DNA from: Xanthomonas theicola
Lineage (GTDB): Bacteria; Pseudomonadota; Gammaproteobacteria; Xanthomonadales; Xanthomonadaceae
DNA: 64,000 nt
Assembly (NCBI RefSeq): GCF_014236795.1
Contig: NZ_CP049017.1
Location: 4,537,001 to 4,601,000, forward strand
Reading direction: 5' to 3'
Shown here: piece by piece, positions 1-8,754 of the stretch
How positions within the stretch are numbered: position 1 is the first letter of the stretch
Layout of the letters: each line of letters starts with the position of its first letter
The notes under the pieces: model-generated
The model's database searches: none
The model's input: only the letters and a program-made list of their open reading frames with translations
Told to the model about the DNA's origin: nothing
Position numbers and translations under genes: made by a program

Positions 1-1270
1 CCTCGGCCTGGGCCAGCAGCGGCGGATCGGCGTCGATGTTGCCGCTGCCGATCCATTCGTTGATCGAGCCATGCTGGTCGATGGTGCGGTGCAGGTAGTC
101 CACGCCGGCGTTGAGCTGATGCTGCAGCGGGCCGGTGGCGAAGCTGCCGGACACGGTCGCCTGCACTTGGTCGTTGCGGCGCGTGTCGTCGGGGCTGCGG
201 TAGTCGTAGATGTCGTAGTCGCCTTCGCGGCTGAAATGGTTGGGGACCGCGTCGCCGGCGCAGCTGGCCGCGCCGTAGCAGCCCCAGGCGAAGCTGGAAT
301 AGTCGTCGATCGCCGCGCGGCTGTGCGCTGCCGCCAGCTGCGCGTGCCAGGTGGCGTTGAAGCGGTACTGGTAGCGCAGCTGTGCATTGAGCGCGTCGAT
401 GCCGACGGGTTTGGACCAGGGCTGGTAGGCCAGCAGCCGGTGCACCGACACGTCGGCAGGCACGCGCTCGCCGCCGAGCAACTGGTAGCCGGGCACCGAG
501 CGCTGCTGGCGGTCCTGGTATTCCACGTCCAGCTGCAGCGTCGATTGCGGGTCGATCTTCCAGTCCGCGGCCAGCGACAGGAAATTCCGATGGCCGTCGG
601 CATGCGCGACGTAGCTGCGGATGTCCTCGTGCGCCGCGTTGACGCGCAGTCCAAACTGGCGGTCGCGGCCGAACCAGTCGCCCAGGTCCACGGCGGCGTA
701 GCGGCCGCCGTCGTCGTCCATCCCCAGTAACAGCGAGCGCACCTGCTGCGGGCGCTTGGTCGCGTAGTCGATCACCCCGGCCGGCTCGGCGAGGCCCGAT
801 TGCAGGCCGGACAGGCCCTTGAGCACCTGCACCTGGTCCTTGTTCTCCAGCGCCACGTTCTGCTCGCCGGTGACGGTCAGGCCGTTGATGCGGTAGCTGT
901 TGGCGGCGTTGAGCGAATAGCCGCGCACGACGAAGTTCTCGTAGTAGCCGATCGGTGCGTAGCTGTCGCCGACCGCGGCGTCGGCGCGCAGCACCTCGCT
1001 GAGCACGCGCACCTGGCGGTCGTCCAACTGGGTGCGGTCGATCACTGCGATCGCGGCGGGCGTGTCCAGCAGCGTGGCGTCGCCGTAGCCGGCCAGCGCG
1101 GAGCGGTTGCGCGGAGGCTCGCCCTGCACGTTGACCGTCTCCAGTTCGACCGGCGTCTGCGGGACATCGCCGGGGCCGGCGGCGTCTGCGGCCAGTGCCC
1201 GTGCCGGTGCGGCGATGGCCAGCGCCAGCGTCAGGGCGAGCGGCGCGGTGGAGCGAGAAGGATGAACCAT
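1..1270 (-). CDS. TonB-dependent siderophore receptor, 3' end beyond window
   Basis: The frame is open from an ATG at 1270 down to the window edge, about 423 residues, so the C-terminal half of the barrel is missing. An N-terminal signal peptide (residues 1-28, hydrophobic stretch LALTLALAIAAPARA) is followed by a plug domain at about 45-170 containing PAAIAVIDRTQL, RGYSLNAANSYRINGL and the run LEPAGVIDYATKRP-like (read here as AEPAGVIDYATKRPQ). The barrel then begins with strands such as QSTLQLDVEYQDR. This order is typical of FhuA/FecA-type outer-membrane receptors that import ferric siderophores with TonB energy. The APH-fold gene ends 116 bases upstream on the same strand. The ligand cannot be told from the sequence. 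Confidence 0.9.
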   Translation of the reverse strand, partial: MVHPSRSTAPLALTLALAIAAPARALAADAAGPGDVPQTPVELETVNVQGEPPRNRSALAGYGDATLLDTPAAIAVIDRTQLDDRQVRVLSEVLRADAAVGDSYAPIGYYENFVVRGYSLNAANSYRINGLTVTGEQNVALENKDQVQVLKGLSGLQSGLAEPAGVIDYATKRPQQVRSLLLGMDDDGGRYAAVDLGDWFGRDRQFGLRVNAAHEDIRSYVAHADGHRNFLSLAADWKIDPQSTLQLDVEYQDRQQRSVPGYQLLGGERVPADVSVHRLLAYQPWSKPVGIDALNAQLRYQYRFNATWHAQLAAAHSRAAIDDYSSFAWGCYGAASCAGDAVPNHFSREGDYDIYDYRSPDDTRRNDQVQATVSGSFATGPLQHQLNAGVDYLHRTIDQHGSINEWIGSGNIDADPPLLAQAE

Positions 1271-1386
1271 GCGGAACCTCGAACGGATGCAAGGGGGGAA
1301 GGGAGCGGCGCGGCGTCCGATCGCGGCAGCGCCTGCGCGGCGCGGCGCGGGCAGTGCGGCGGCCGCCAGCGGCGTGTCCGGAGCGG

Positions 1387-2538
1387 TCATCGCCATGCCG
1401 CCGCGCGCCGTCGCAGGTGCCGCAGCAGGCGCTGGCCCTCGTCGTCGCCGAACCAGTCGGCATGGCCGAGCAGGTAGCGCCGGTAGGCGATGTCCGCATT
1501 GGCGTCCGAGCCAGTGATGCCGGCGAAGTACTCGATCTCGCTGAGCGCGAAATCGGCGTGCGCCAGCGGCAGCAGCGCCGCCAGCAAGCGCAGCTGCGCT
1601 GCGTCCAGCGGCAGAACCGCGGCGTAGCCGTGCAGCAGTGCGTCGAGCTGGTCGAGCTCGGCGACGGCGCGGCGGCCCTCGTCCAGATCGAGCCACGGCA
1701 CCAGGTTGCGTTCGATCGCGGTGGCCAGGTCGTATAGGGCGAAGCTGCGGTCGGCCAGGCCGAAGTCGAACACCGCGCTGACCTCGCTGGCATCGCCCTG
1801 GCCGCGCCACAGCAGATTGGAGCCGTGCCAGTCGCCGTGCGTCCACAGTGCCGACGGCGGCGCGCGCAGCAGCGGCCAGGCCTGCGTGTGCCAGGGCAGC
1901 AGGTGCGCGCGCAGATCGCCGCGCCAGTCGCGGCGCTGCAGCCAGGCGGCCAGCGCCGGCCGCCGCGTCAGGTCCTGCTGCAGCGCCGGCAACGGCTGCG
2001 GCTGGCCGAACAGGCGCAGGTTGGCGACCAGCAGCGTGGTGCTGCGCGGCGCCGCGGCATAGCCGTGCGCGGCACGGTGCAGCCCGGCCAGCGCGCGCCC
2101 GGCGGCGCTGGCGTGGGCAGTGCCGGTGAACGCGGTCCACGACATCGCCTCGCGGTAGCTGTCCGCGCCCTCGGCGGCGCGGTGCACCTCGTAGGTCCAG
2201 TCGCCCGACTGCACCGCGCCGGCGCCCTCCGCGGTGCGCAGCAGGGTCGGCACCGGCGCGCCGCGTGCGCGCAGGTGCGCGATGAAGCGATGCTCCTCGC
2301 CCAGCGTGCGCACGTCGCGTACGCGGCGGTGATGGCGTTTGACGAACAGCGTGCCGGCGCTGGTCTCGACCTCGGCCGCCGCGGAGAACGGGCGCGGGCT
2401 GTGCCAGCGCAAGGCGCGCACGGCATCGGGCAGTGCGAAGCGCCGCAGCAGCGCGTCCACCTCGTCGGCGCGCAGCAGCGGCCAATCGGCGGCCGCGGTG
2501 GCCACGCTCATGCCGTGCATCTGGTGGCGCGCGCTCAT
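1387..2538 (-). CDS. APH-fold phosphotransferase family protein
   Basis: This 383-residue protein belongs to the aminoglycoside phosphotransferase / choline kinase fold. The catalytic loop HGDWHGSN lies at about residues 234-241 and the metal-binding FDFGLAD at about 257-263. The N-terminal lobe carries a likely ATP-contacting lysine in LFVKRHHRR. The start at 2538 (MSARHQ) is chosen because it overlaps the stop of the upstream gene as ATGA, which implies translational coupling; an in-frame extension further upstream is Arg/Pro/Ala-rich and looks non-coding. Chromosomal members of this fold phosphorylate varied small molecules or protein side chains. Its place in a unit with a siderophore-type receptor gives no direct evidence of antibiotic resistance, and the substrate is unknown. 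Confidence 0.8.
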   Translation of the reverse strand: MSARHQMHGMSVATAAADWPLLRADEVDALLRRFALPDAVRALRWHSPRPFSAAAEVETSAGTLFVKRHHRRVRDVRTLGEEHRFIAHLRARGAPVPTLLRTAEGAGAVQSGDWTYEVHRAAEGADSYREAMSWTAFTGTAHASAAGRALAGLHRAAHGYAAAPRSTTLLVANLRLFGQPQPLPALQQDLTRRPALAAWLQRRDWRGDLRAHLLPWHTQAWPLLRAPPSALWTHGDWHGSNLLWRGQGDASEVSAVFDFGLADRSFALYDLATAIERNLVPWLDLDEGRRAVAELDQLDALLHGYAAVLPLDAAQLRLLAALLPLAHADFALSEIEYFAGITGSDANADIAYRRYLLGHADWFGDDEGQRLLRHLRRRAAAWR

Positions 2539-2915
2539 GCCGCAGCCGCGGCGGGCCAGCGCGGGGCCATGGCGCGGTACCAGGCCCCGGCGTCGGCCGG
2601 CACGCCGTGCGGCTGTGCCAGCCATTGCGCATGGGCCTGCGGCAGCGGCCGGCGCATCGGTCCCCGGTGCGCGGCGTGCAGCGCGGCCGGCGCGATCGCG
2701 CGCCGCGGTTCCCTGCCGGTGCGGCGCGCCAGCCGGTGCCTGCGCGGCAACGCGGCGAAGCCGCAGTGGCCGCGCAGCAACTGGGCCAGGCCGTGGCCAA
2801 GCCAGGGCTGGGGCGGTTGTGGCACCGGCGGCAGGCCGCCTTCGCGGGAGCAACCGGGCTCGCGCGCCGGCTGGAAGCCGGCCGGGTTCGGCCGCCGATG
2901 GACGCCTTCCGGCAT
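2535..2915 (-). CDS. Hypothetical protein upstream of the APH-fold gene
   Basis: A 126-residue frame starts at MPEGVHRRPN and ends in an ATGA overlap with the next gene. Nearly every codon has G or C in the third position, as in its neighbours, which supports real coding. I recognise no domain. The protein is rich in Arg, Pro, His and Ala, has one tryptophan-containing turn (PPQPWLGHGLAQLL), and no signal peptide or membrane segment. The frame stays open further upstream to about 3152, so the start is uncertain. It is probably the first gene of a unit running through the kinase into the TonB receptor. Function unknown. Confidence 0.5.
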   Translation of the reverse strand: MPEGVHRRPNPAGFQPAREPGCSREGGLPPVPQPPQPWLGHGLAQLLRGHCGFAALPRRHRLARRTGREPRRAIAPAALHAAHRGPMRRPLPQAHAQWLAQPHGVPADAGAWYRAMAPRWPAAAAA

Positions 2916-3315
2916 GGCGCGCAGTGGGCGCAGGGCGCGGCCGGCCGGCGCGGAGCGGCCGCGCTTGCCTGCGCCGCAACCTGGTCTAGACCAATGGCCT
3001 GCGCGGTGATCGCTGCGCCCGATGGATCCATTGGCTGAACGGGCGACGGCGCCGCCGGGCCGTGGGCACGCGCGCAGGCCGGCGCGGCGTGCGCGGTTTC
3101 TGGGGCGTGGCGGCAGCGTTGGACAGGGACGAGCGCTGGCCGGCATCTGCACTGTGCGTAATGAATGAAGAGACGCGGAGGGCTCCGCAGCCCCGTGGAC
3201 GACGGCCTGCTGCCTGGCGGGCCGCGCGTCGACGGCCGCAGAGTATGCGCGGCAATCGGGCGCTCTGCCACGCCTGCGGCGCGTCGGCGCTGCCGCGTTG
3301 CGGGATAATCGGCGG
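2916..3315. other. Intergenic stretch between divergent genes
   Basis: This stretch lies between the minus-strand unit (start near 2915) and the plus-strand glycosyltransferase. It should hold both promoters. No clear sigma70 boxes, hairpin or repeat is seen. Open frames on both strands here have Arg/Ala-rich low-complexity translations typical of shadow frames in GC-rich DNA. Confidence 0.4.
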
Positions 3316-4161
3316 ATGAGCGAACAACAGATGGCCGTGGTGGTGGTGACCTACGCGAGCGGCAGCACCATCGACGCCTGCCTGCAGCGGCTGCGCGCGG
3401 CGGCCGGCGTCGCCCAGATCCGCGTGGTCGACAACGCCTCGCGCGACGCCACCCTGGCGATCGTGCAACGGCATGCGCTGGAGGATCCGCGCGTGCGCTT
3501 CATCGCCAATCCCGACAATCCCGGCTTCGCCAGTGCCTGCAACCAGGGGGCGGCGGCCAGCGATGCGCCATGGCTGGCGTTCGTCAATCCGGACCTGATG
3601 GTCGAAGCCGACACGCTGGCGCTGCTGCGCGCGCAGGCGGCCATGCTCGGCGACGCGCTGCTCGGCGTAGAGCAGGTCGACGAGCACGGCCGCACCGACA
3701 CGGCGGTGCGCCGCCGCGATCCGGACTTCGCGGCGATGCTGCGGCATCCCCTGGCCGGTTCGCGGCTGGCGGTGGCCGCCGATCCGGCGCAACCGCTGCA
3801 GCGCGTGCAAGCGCTGTCCGGCGCGCTGCTGTTGCTGCCGCGCGCGCTGTTCGAACGGATCGGCGGCTGGGACGCCGGCTACCGGCTGCATGCCGAGGAC
3901 CTGGATCTGTGCCGCCGCGCGCGTCAGGCCGGGGCCACAGTGGCGGTGCTCAACAGCGTGCGCGTGCTGCACGTGCGCGGAGTTTCCAGCCGCAAGCGGC
4001 CATGGTTCGTGGAATGGCACAAGCACCGCGGGCTGTGGCGCTACTTCCGCAAGTTCGAGGCGCCGGCATGCGCGCTGCCGGTGCGTGCGGCGGTGTGGTC
4101 GGCGATCTGGCTGCATGCCTGGGCCACCTTCGCCAGGCTGTGCTGGCGGCGTCCTGGCTGA
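3316..4161 (+). CDS. Glycosyltransferase family 2 protein
   Basis: The 281-residue product has the GT-A fold of family 2. VVVVTYASG at residues 6-14 begins the nucleotide-binding strand, VDNASRD follows at about 37-43, NPGFASACNQG at about 65-75, and the DxD-like metal-binding segment is FVNPDLMVEAD. GGWDAGYRLHAEDLDLCRRA matches the C-terminal ED acceptor region of rhamnosyl- or N-acetylglucosaminyl-type transferases. The start is set at MSEQQ because a purine-rich stretch (CGGCGG) precedes it and the seven upstream in-frame residues look like spacer. It is cytoplasmic, possibly peripheral to the membrane, and probably acts in cell-surface polysaccharide or glycolipid assembly. No polysaccharide genes adjoin it, so the acceptor is unknown. 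Confidence 0.85.
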   Translation: MSEQQMAVVVVTYASGSTIDACLQRLRAAAGVAQIRVVDNASRDATLAIVQRHALEDPRVRFIANPDNPGFASACNQGAAASDAPWLAFVNPDLMVEADTLALLRAQAAMLGDALLGVEQVDEHGRTDTAVRRRDPDFAAMLRHPLAGSRLAVAADPAQPLQRVQALSGALLLLPRALFERIGGWDAGYRLHAEDLDLCRRARQAGATVAVLNSVRVLHVRGVSSRKRPWFVEWHKHRGLWRYFRKFEAPACALPVRAAVWSAIWLHAWATFARLCWRRPG

Positions 4162-4700
4162 CCGCAGCACCATCTTGGTGCGTGTGCCGCGTCACGCTGT
4201 CTGCGCGATGAGAAATCCATCCACTTCGCGATGTGAATCAAGGGCAGGGTGTTGCGGTTCCGTCACGATGCCGGCACCGGTTCGTTTCCGCTCCCGTTCC
4301 AGGGATCGCACCAGGAATTCTCGCACTCAATCAGGCGTATGGTGCGCGCTCGTGGCTGCGGGCATCTGTCGATCCCCCCTTCCGCGCCAGGCCATGGGCG
4401 TGCGCGGCGCCGCACGCGCCGGCGCGCGGCGCTGGGCCTGGCCGCCGCAGCGGTGGCCGCACCGTGTTTCTTTCCCACAAATGTGGAATCACTTGGATCG
4501 AAAGTGCTCTAGCGCCTGGCTCGCGACGGCCGCGACGGCCCGTGACAGGGCGCGGCGCAGCTGCTGGCGCTGGTTCCCGGCGACGGCTGCCAGGACTGGC
4601 GCGAGGTGGCTGCCGGACGCGCGACCACCCGGCGCGATTGCGCCGTGCAGCACACGCCGGCGCAGGCGTGCTGGCGCGGCGCCCCACGTCCTGACGCATC
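4162..4700. other. Gene-free stretch upstream of pncB
   Basis: About 540 bases with no convincing coding frame on either strand. Candidate frames are short and Arg/Ala/Pro-rich. Base composition is locally lower in GC near 4245-4350 and 4465-4510. It ends in the REP-type hairpin at 4701-4770. Confidence 0.5.
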
Positions 4701-4770
4701 CTGCAGGAGCGGCTTGGGCCGCGACCGGCGCTATCGGCAAGGCCGGTCGCGGCCCAAGCCGCCCCTGCAG
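4701..4770. repeat. REP-type inverted repeat upstream of pncB
   Basis: Two arms of about 29 bases (CTGCAGGAGCGGCTTGGGCC... and its complement ending GCCCCTGCAG) form a near-perfect stem around an 11-base loop. There is one A/G difference between the arms. The core GGAGCGGCTT...GCCGCGAC is the same family as the partial copies at 8113-8140, 44757-44783, 52369-52395 and 61640-61677. It sits 41 bases before the pncB start and could be transcribed into a hairpin in the leader. Confidence 0.85.
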
Positions 4771-4811
4771 AGAGAGGCGGGGCTTGCGACACGGTGGCGC
4801 ATAATCGCGCG

Positions 4812-5996
4812 ATGATCATCGATTCGCTGCTCGACACCGACCTCTACAAGTTCACCATGATGCAGGCGGTGCTGCACCAGCATCCCGGCGCGCAGGTGGA
4901 GTACCGCTTCAAGTGCCGCACACCGGGCATCGACCTGGCGCAGTTCCTGGAGCAGATCTCCGCCGAGATCGATGCGCTGTGCACGCTGCGCTTCCGCGAC
5001 GAGGAACTGGACTACCTGCGCGGGTTGCGCTTCATCAAGCCGGACTTCGTCGATTTCCTGGGGTTGTTCCACCTCGATCGCAAGTATCTGCAGCTGAGCG
5101 CCTCGGCCACGGTGCCGGGCGAGATCGAACTGGACATCCGCGGGCCGTGGTTGCACACGATCCTGTTCGAGGTGCCGCTGCTGGCGATCGTCAACGAGGT
5201 CTGGTTCCGCAACACCGGCGGCGACGACCACGCTGAGGGTCTGCGCCGGCTGCAAACGAAGATCGCGCTGCTGCGCGACAGCAGCGGCTACGGCGGCTGC
5301 GCGATCGCCGACTACGGGACCCGCCGCCGCTACTCGCGGGCCTGGCATGGCGAACTGTTGCCGACGCTGCAGCAGGCCCTGGGAGCGCAGTTCGTCGGCA
5401 CCAGCAACGTGTCCTTCGCCTACCGCTACGGACTGACCCCGCTGGGCACGATGGCCCACGAGTACCTGCAAGCGTTCCAGGCGCTGGGCCCGCGCTTGCG
5501 CGACGCACAGGCCGCCGCGCTGGAATCGTGGGCGCGCGAGTACCGCGGCGACCTGGGCATCGCCCTGTCCGATGTGGTCGGACTGGACGCCTTCCTGCGC
5601 GACTTCGACCTGTACTTCTGCAAGCTGTTCGACGGCATGCGCCACGACTCCGGCGATCCGTTCGAATGGGGCGAGCGCGTGCTGACGCACCTGCAGCGGC
5701 ATCGGGTCGATCCGCGCAGCAAGATCCTGGTGTTCAGCGACGGCCTGGACATCGACAAGGTGATGCGGCTGTACGCGCATTTCCACGGCCGTTGCATGCT
5801 CGCCTTCGGCATCGGCACGCACCTGACCAACGACCTGGGGCCGGCGCCGCTGCAGATCGTGATCAAGATGGTCCGCTGCAACGGCCAGCCGGTGGCCAAG
5901 CTCAGCGACTCGCCGGGCAAGGACCTGTGCGACGACCCCGCCTACCTGGCCTACCTGCGCCAGGTCTTCGACGTGGCCGCCGACCGCCGATCCTGA
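4812..5996 (+). CDS. pncB: Nicotinate phosphoribosyltransferase
   Basis: This enzyme joins nicotinate to PRPP to make nicotinate mononucleotide, with ATP hydrolysis, in the Preiss-Handler NAD salvage route. The 394-residue length matches bacterial PncB (about 400). Family motifs are the N-terminal [39 protein letters not shown] at about 199-223 with the phosphorylated His near 216, and the PRPP-site region [10 protein letters not shown]. The start at [14 protein letters not shown] is the family start; six further upstream in-frame residues are not conserved in character. It appears to be monocistronic, downstream of a REP hairpin and followed by IS debris. Confidence 0.95.
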   Translation: MIIDSLLDTDLYKFTMMQAVLHQHPGAQVEYRFKCRTPGIDLAQFLEQISAEIDALCTLRFRDEELDYLRGLRFIKPDFVDFLGLFHLDRKYLQLSASATVPGEIELDIRGPWLHTILFEVPLLAIVNEVWFRNTGGDDHAEGLRRLQTKIALLRDSSGYGGCAIADYGTRRRYSRAWHGELLPTLQQALGAQFVGTSNVSFAYRYGLTPLGTMAHEYLQAFQALGPRLRDAQAAALESWAREYRGDLGIALSDVVGLDAFLRDFDLYFCKLFDGMRHDSGDPFEWGERVLTHLQRHRVDPRSKILVFSDGLDIDKVMRLYAHFHGRCMLAFGIGTHLTNDLGPAPLQIVIKMVRCNGQPVAKLSDSPGKDLCDDPAYLAYLRQVFDVAADRRS

Positions 5997-6149
5997 GCCG
6001 TGGGCTGGCCGACTTCCCGGCCCGTGGCTCTGCACGGGGCGGCTGGGTATCTGCAACCCAGGCGCAGGCCCGCGGCAGCCCGGGCCGCCGGCACGCGCTG
6101 CCGTGCGCGCGGGCCGAGTGATCCCGCAGGAGGGGCTTCATCCCATAAG

Positions 6150-6358
6150 TGCTAACTGAAAATATCGAACAGCGCGTGCTGCCGATACTGTCTGCGTCCA
6201 GGTCGTTCGCGCAGATCGGCGGCAATCCCATTCCAGCCACGCAGGCCATGCGGTCGCGACAGGACCGGATCGATGGCCTGCAGCAGCAGGCGGCGCATCC
6301 GCGCGGTCCCGCGCCGGCGGCATCGTCGTGGCGTCTTCGGCACGGGGCAGGAAGCGGC
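6150..6358 (-). pseudogene. Possible C-terminal fragment of IS4-like transposase
   Basis: A minus-strand frame reads RRLLLQAIDPVLSRPHGL followed by GWNGIAADLRERPGRRQYRQ and ends LFDIFS near the left inverted repeat. The Arg-rich C-terminal tail and the position just inside the repeat fit the end of an IS4-family transposase. It is separated from the N-terminal fragment by the IS3 copy, and the catalytic core is missing. The assignment is tentative. Confidence 0.4.
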
Positions 6359-7650
6359 TGAACCTGCCCCCAGAGAACGGACGCCAAGAAGCACGAGGTC
6401 AAGCGGCGTGCTTCATTTTCCTGGCGTAGTCGTTGGGCGACAGGTAGCCAAGCGCCGAGTGCAGGCGGGTGGGATTGTAGAAGCCGTGGATGTAGCGGGC
6501 GATAGCGGCGTGGGCGGCCGCCTTGGTTTCGTACACGCCGGTCGCCTCTTCGTTCTTGAGCGTGGCGAAGAAGCTCTCGGCCACGGCGTTGTGCCCCGAG
6601 GGCAGGCTGCGCGCTCCCAGCCGTTGCCCTTGCGGCTGATGCTGGGCACGAAGCCGTGCGCGGCCAAGGTCTTGCCGAAGTCGCCGCTGGCGTACTGGGC
6701 GCCGCGATCGGGGTGGAACAGCACGCCAGCACCGACCGGTGCCACCGACCAGGCGTTGAGGAAGGCTTGCTGGACCAGCGTGTCGGGCAGGCGCTCGGAC
6801 AAGCTGTAGCCAAGCACTTGCCGGGTGCGCAGGTCGATGACCGTGGCCAGATACAGCCAGCCCTGGCGGGTCGGCAAGCAGGTGATGTCGCCCACCCAGG
6901 CCGGCACCGGGTTGTTCACGGCAAACTGCCGATCCAGCCGGTTCCCGGCCACCGGCCGGCCATGCCGGCTGTCGGTGGTGCGCGGCGTGAAGCGGCCCTT
7001 GGTCTTGCCGCACAGGCCTTCCTCGCGCATCAGCCGGGCCACGCGCTTATGGCCCACCGCGTGGGCACAGGCGCGCAGCGCCCGCACCATGCGCGGCCGC
7101 CCATACGTGCCGCGGCTGCCAGCATGCAGCGTGCGCAGGTCGGCACGCAGGGCCGCCTCGGGGTCCGGGCGATCCCGACGCTGTAGCCAGCCGTGGAAGC
7201 CGGAGACCGACACCGCCAGCAGGCGGCACAGCATCCGCAGTGGATAGCGAGCCCGTTCACGTGCGACGAAGGCGTACCTCACTTGGACTCCCTGGCGAAG
7301 AACGCCGTCGCTTTTTTTTAGGATCTCGCGCTCCATCTTGAGCGTGGCGTTCTCGGCCCGCAGCCGGGCCAGTTCGCTCTCCATCTCGCTGACCGGCTTG
7401 CGGCTGGGAGAGCTCAGCGGCTGGCCGGCTCGGGATGCACCAAGCCAGTTGGCCAGTGTCTTGGCTGACATGTCCAGTTGCCGGGCGGCCTTGGCCGGCC
7501 CGATCGACTCAGCCAGGCCGACAGCCTGAGCCTTGAAGTCGTTTGTGTAGCGTCGTCCGTGTAGCGACGACGAGTAATGTGTTGCATGGAAACCTCCAGG
7601 ATGCGATCAAAGTATCGCTTCCTGGCGTACGTTCCTGCGGGGCAGGTTCA
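6359..7650 (-). mobile_element. IS3-family insertion sequence, inactivated
   Basis: The element is 1292 bases, bounded by imperfect inverted repeats that both begin TGAACCTGCCCC and continue with GAACG.ACGCCA.GAAGC. TG...CA ends are typical of IS3. No clear target duplication flanks it (CGGC on the left, GCCC on the right). It carries the broken orfA/orfB described separately and has landed inside an older IS4-like element. Confidence 0.85.
6413..7587 (-). pseudogene. IS3-family transposase (orfA/orfB) with three indels
   Basis: The orfA start is an ATG at 7587 behind a GGAGG site. Near 7535-7560 a 14-base tandem near-duplication (CGCTACACGGACGA / CGCTACACAAACGA) shifts the frame; MSAKTLANW resumes at 7471. 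At 7312-7319 a run of eight A residues (T on the plus strand) joins orfA to orfB in one frame. Seven As would give the usual orfA ending LKKATAFFARESK and a stop. OrfB has the rve integrase core (VGDITCLPT, HPDRGAQYAS). After RKGNGW a 23-base insertion at about 6600-6625 shifts the frame just before ESFFATLKNE, which holds the last catalytic Glu of the DDE triad and continues in another frame to 6399. The protein cannot be active as read. Confidence 0.85.
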
Positions 7651-8090
7651 GCCCCGGGCTCGCCGACCACACCGGCGTCGACCCGCTTCACGGCGCGTCC
7701 CGCCGCCACCGGCCTGGCCGTCACGGACAGGCGCCCGATCATCGCCTGCCTCATCCAACGCAACCACGGGCCGCTGCCGCGCAGGCGCTTGAGCACGGCC
7801 ACGTCCGAGACATCGGCCAATCCACCTTGCCCGGCGCGTCGGGCCGTTTCCCGCAGCGAGCCGCCCTGGAGCAGGTGGATCGGCAACATGCGCAAAAGCA
7901 CCGACGCGCGGGTGCTGCGGCCGCCCCTGCTTTTCATCGCCAGGCCGCGGCGCGGCGCGCCAACCAGAAGGCAGCAGGCGCTCCACCACGGCCCACTCCG
8001 GCAGGCCGTCGGGCCGCGTGCCCAGATCCCATCCGTCCTCTTCACCTGCGGTCCCGGATTGCTTGTCTTCCAGCAGGGCGAAAGTCCGCC
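7651..8090 (-). pseudogene. N-terminal fragment of IS4-like transposase, frameshifted
   Basis: One minus-strand frame reads ALLEDKQSG, EEDGWDLGTRP and LPEWAVVERLLPSGW. A second frame then continues SVLLRMLPIHLLQGGSLRET, ARRAGQGGLADVSDV and AVLKRLRGSGPWLRWM. This N-terminal arrangement is typical of IS4-family transposases, and the two frames are joined by an indel near 7950. The DDE catalytic domain is absent because the fragment stops at the IS3 right end. Confidence 0.6.
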
Positions 8091-8397
8091 ATGCATGGCA
8101 GCGTTCAGTTCGCGCTGATGGGCTGAAGCCCCTCCTACAGGAACTGCGCGCCTCGGCGCGGGGCACAACCCAGCGGGAGCCGGGAGAGCGTGCTGCCGGT
8201 CGATCCCGGCAATCCGGGCAGCTATCCCGGCGAAGAGTGCGGGCGGCGGTCGGGACTGAAGCCCCCGACAAGAGCAGCTAGGCTTGCCCCAGGGCGCGCA
8301 CGGCCCACGGTGGTCATGCGGCAATCGGGATCGGGAGGCTGCCTTTGCGAATCCACGTCTTTCCGCAGCCGCATGGCTGGTCAGCGCAAAATCCCGG

Positions 8398-8754
8398 CTA
8401 TTTCCCCTGCTGGGTGCCCGGCACCGGCTCGGCGCCCAGGCTTGAGGTCGGGCTGACGATCATCACCGTCTCGGTGGAGCCATCCGGCCACACGATCTGG
8501 AACGTGCTGCCCGGGCTTAGGGTGGAGAACGGCATGCCGCTGCGGGCGCGGTAGATCGCCGCCACCTGCGCGGCGCCGGCGCGGCGCAGGTCGGGGTCGG
8601 CGTGCGCGGTGGTCAGCTCGACCTTGGACAGGCCGCGGTAGCGTCGCTCGGTCGTGTCGATCAGCAGCAAGCCGGCCGCCGCCGCCGAATAGGCCACCAG
8701 GGCCAGCACCCAGAACCAGAATTTGGCGCCATGCAGCCATCGCCGGTACTTCAT
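8398..8754 (-). CDS. Hypothetical single-pass membrane protein
   Basis: The 118-residue product has one membrane segment near the N-terminus (FWFWVLALVAYSAAAAGLLL, residues 12-31). A polar domain follows, ending PGSTFQIVWPDGSTETVMIV and a proline-rich tail. The start ATG at 8754 overlaps the stop of the upstream gene (ATGA), so the two are probably translated together. WPDGSTE and LSPGSTFQIVW suggest a small beta-structured periplasmic domain, but I recognise no family. The partner gene is also a membrane-anchored unknown. Function unknown. Confidence 0.7.
   Translation of the reverse strand: MKYRRWLHGAKFWFWVLALVAYSAAAAGLLLIDTTERRYRGLSKVELTTAHADPDLRRAGAAQVAAIYRARSGMPFSTLSPGSTFQIVWPDGSTETVMIVSPTSSLGAEPVPGTQQGK

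Larger units (their letters stand above)
6126..8138. mobile_element. Remnant of an IS4-like element with a nested IS3 copy
   Basis: The ends 6126-6160 and 8104-8138 are 35-base inverted repeats with five differences, reading GCAGGAGGGGCTTCATCCCA and GTAGGAGGGGCTTCAGCCCA from the outside. Inside lie pieces of one minus-strand IS4-type transposase: the N-terminal part at about 7655-8090 (ALLEDKQSG, then SLRETARRAGQGGLADVSDV in another frame) and a possible C-terminal part at about 6170-6300 (RRLLLQAIDPVLSRPHGL). The catalytic middle is gone. The IS3 copy at 6359-7650 sits between the pieces. The outer 15 bases also match the REP family, so the exact element ends are uncertain. Confidence 0.6.

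Noticed and set aside
1387..2538. Aminoglycoside resistance gene
   Set aside because: The fold is shared by many housekeeping kinases; the gene is chromosomal, codon-matched to its surroundings and linked to an iron-type receptor, so a resistance call is unsupported.
71..2989. Several plus-strand open frames at the window start
   Set aside because: They are antisense to the TonB receptor, the APH-fold gene and the coupled small gene, all of which show real motifs on the minus strand.
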